DNA of 64,000 bases from Bacillus_BD oryzisoli (GTDB taxonomy: Bacteria > Bacillota > Bacilli > Bacillales > Cytobacillaceae), in the NCBI RefSeq assembly GCF_036670025.1, contig NZ_CP137640.1, positions 282,001 through 346,000 on the forward strand. Direction: 5' to 3'. This document shows positions 63,358-64,000 of the stretch, piece after piece. Position numbers and translations under genes: made by a program. The notes under the pieces are model-generated. The model ran no database searches and was not told the DNA's origin. It saw only the letters and a program-made list of their open reading frames with translations. How positions within the stretch are numbered: the stretch's first letter is position 1; each line of letters begins with the position of its first letter.

Positions 63358-63531
63358 CTAGCAATCATTTATGTAAAATCTACTCTTGTCCAATGATTTA
63401 TGAAGGACCTTGCTAAGACGGGCATGCCTATGTATTTGGACAATCTCCATTACAATAGTATGCCGCTTGAAAAAAGTCCATGCTGAAAGATTATCATAAA
63501 ATGGAGTAAATGCCCATGCTTTTTCCGACAT
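63358..63531 (-). CDS. 57-residue protein of unknown function
   Basis: A frame with a fair ribosome-binding site (GGAGAAAGG) reads MSEKAWAFTPFYDNLSAWTFFKRHTIVMEIVQIHRHARLSKVLHKSLDKSRFYINDC. It is basic and His-rich with no family I recognise. It lies 13 bases before the DedA start, so if real it heads that operon. It could also be a chance frame in the leader. Confidence 0.4.
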   Translation of the reverse strand: MSEKAWAFTPFYDNLSAWTFFKRHTIVMEIVQIHRHARLSKVLHKSLDKSRFYINDC

Positions 63532-63580
63532 CCTGTCCTTTCTCCTACAAAAAAATCTCCCTGCGCTTTTTTCAAAAAAA

Positions 63581-63626
63581 GTGCCTGACACCGCAAAAAG
63601 ATATCTGTCCTTTGCGGTGTCAGGCA
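63581..63626. repeat. REP-like inverted repeat
   Basis: GTGCCTGACACCGCAAA and TTTGCGGTGTCAGGCA are near-perfect complements. The 12-base core is the same as that beside the RAYT relic at 42272-42330. It sits between the ABC permease and the DedA operon and may also act as a terminator of the former. Confidence 0.8.
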
Positions 63627-63648
63627 TCAGTTAGCTGGCAACCCAAGT

Positions 63649-64000
63649 TTAGTAAACATCCTGTTTTGTAAATACAATGAATGAGATAATTAAAGAGACG
63701 AGCCACCATCCAGCTAAAAGAGTAATAGAGAAAAGCAAGGTCATTCCTTCAATTGGCGGGGCAACACCGCTTAGATAACCAGTTAAATTTAAATTAACCA
63801 TAAATAGATATTTAGCAAATTCCCATGATGAAACCATGTTGCTCAAAATTGAACCGGAAATCAGTGCGGCAAGCATAACCCCCATTCCAGCAGCGGTGCT
63901 CCGAATCAGCACGGAAAGCATAAAGGAAAGCGTACCAACGACAACAGCAATAAACCAAACCAACCCAAAGTCCATAAATAAAAATCGCCATTGGCTCACT
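63649..64000 (-). CDS. ABC-2 type transporter permease, C-terminal part
   Basis: The last 116 or so residues of a membrane permease are visible and the gene continues past the right edge. At least three helices are clear: FIAVVVGTLSFMLSVLIRSTAAGMGVMLAALISGSIL, then LLFSITLLAGWWLVSLIISFIVFTKQDVY at the end. The terminal F-x-K-x-D-V-Y is common in Bacillus ABC-2 permeases (YtrF/YhaP-like). Which substrate it moves cannot be told. Confidence 0.75.
   Translation of the reverse strand, partial: VSQWRFLFMDFGLVWFIAVVVGTLSFMLSVLIRSTAAGMGVMLAALISGSILSNMVSSWEFAKYLFMVNLNLTGYLSGVAPPIEGMTLLFSITLLAGWWLVSLIISFIVFTKQDVY

Noticed and set aside
1..64000. CRISPR arrays, tRNA genes or a complete rRNA operon
   Set aside because: I saw no regularly spaced repeats, no cloverleaf-like T-loop/CCA ends, and only the single 23S fragment.

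Overview
The window looks like the chromosome of a spore-forming member of the Bacillaceae. The evidence is low G+C, strong GGAGG ribosome-binding sites, frequent TTG and GTG starts, two Spo0E-like phosphatases, an FbpB-like small basic protein, a ykoY-type manganese riboswitch and a yng-like acyl-CoA carboxylase operon. The gene content suggests a soil-type Neobacillus/Mesobacillus/Cytobacillus relative, but species cannot be told from the sequence alone. It is catabolism-rich DNA, with intact pathways separated by tracts of decayed genes and mobile-element remains.

Layout. 1-7333: beta-oxidation operon (NDP-forming acyl-CoA synthetase, 3-hydroxyacyl-CoA dehydrogenase, thiolase, EtfB, EtfA, FadF-like membrane Fe-S oxidoreductase). 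7453-10287: small genes, an orphan fragment of 23S rRNA, an acyl-CoA thioesterase, and a Mn riboswitch controlling a TerC-type Mn exporter. 11162-12655: graveyard with a MocR-type regulator, an aldehyde dehydrogenase piece and an M24 (ectoine hydrolase-like) piece. 13040-28006: an intact set best read as ectoine/5-hydroxyectoine catabolism (MFS importer, EutB-like, PucR-type regulator, DoeA-like, EutC-like, M20 deacetylase, DoeC-like dehydrogenase, DoeD-like transaminase), followed by aspartase, an FAH-family enzyme and alanine dehydrogenase. 28751-29482: integrase relic and a Spo0E-like gene. 29668-39672: aromatic-acid catabolism (LigB-type extradiol dioxygenase, ACMSD-like amidohydrolase, Rieske oxygenase, zinc dehydrogenase, MFS transporter, LysR regulator), interrupted by two istB remnants fused head to head. 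40201-42833: Fic, ALDH and RAYT relics, REP-like palindromes and a duplicated 58-residue Cys protein. 42996-46289: SNF-family transporter and small genes. 46530-49994: a DUF1858-DUF438 operon interrupted by a TnpB-type element. 50445-61759: a PAS-AAA+ sigma-54 activator and a perfect -24/-12 promoter in front of a yng-like acyl-CoA carboxylase / HMG-CoA lyase operon, then a MaoC protein and a GntP permease. 61868-64000: UppP, DedA, a small protein and the end of an ABC permease.

How it fits together. The catabolic modules converge on acyl-CoA/acetyl-CoA or on aspartate, fumarate and pyruvate. Electrons from acyl-CoA dehydrogenases encoded elsewhere would pass through EtfAB and the FadF-like protein to menaquinone. 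The proposed ectoine route ends at aspartate, which the adjacent aspartase can convert to fumarate. The most notable points are a Gram-positive ectoine locus with a PucR regulator beside a relic locus with a MocR regulator (the family of the proteobacterial ectoine regulator EnuR), the sigma-54 carboxylase operon with no acyl-CoA dehydrogenase, the zinc-finger-less TnpB relative, the istB/istB palindrome, the 23S fragment and the RAYT/REP set.
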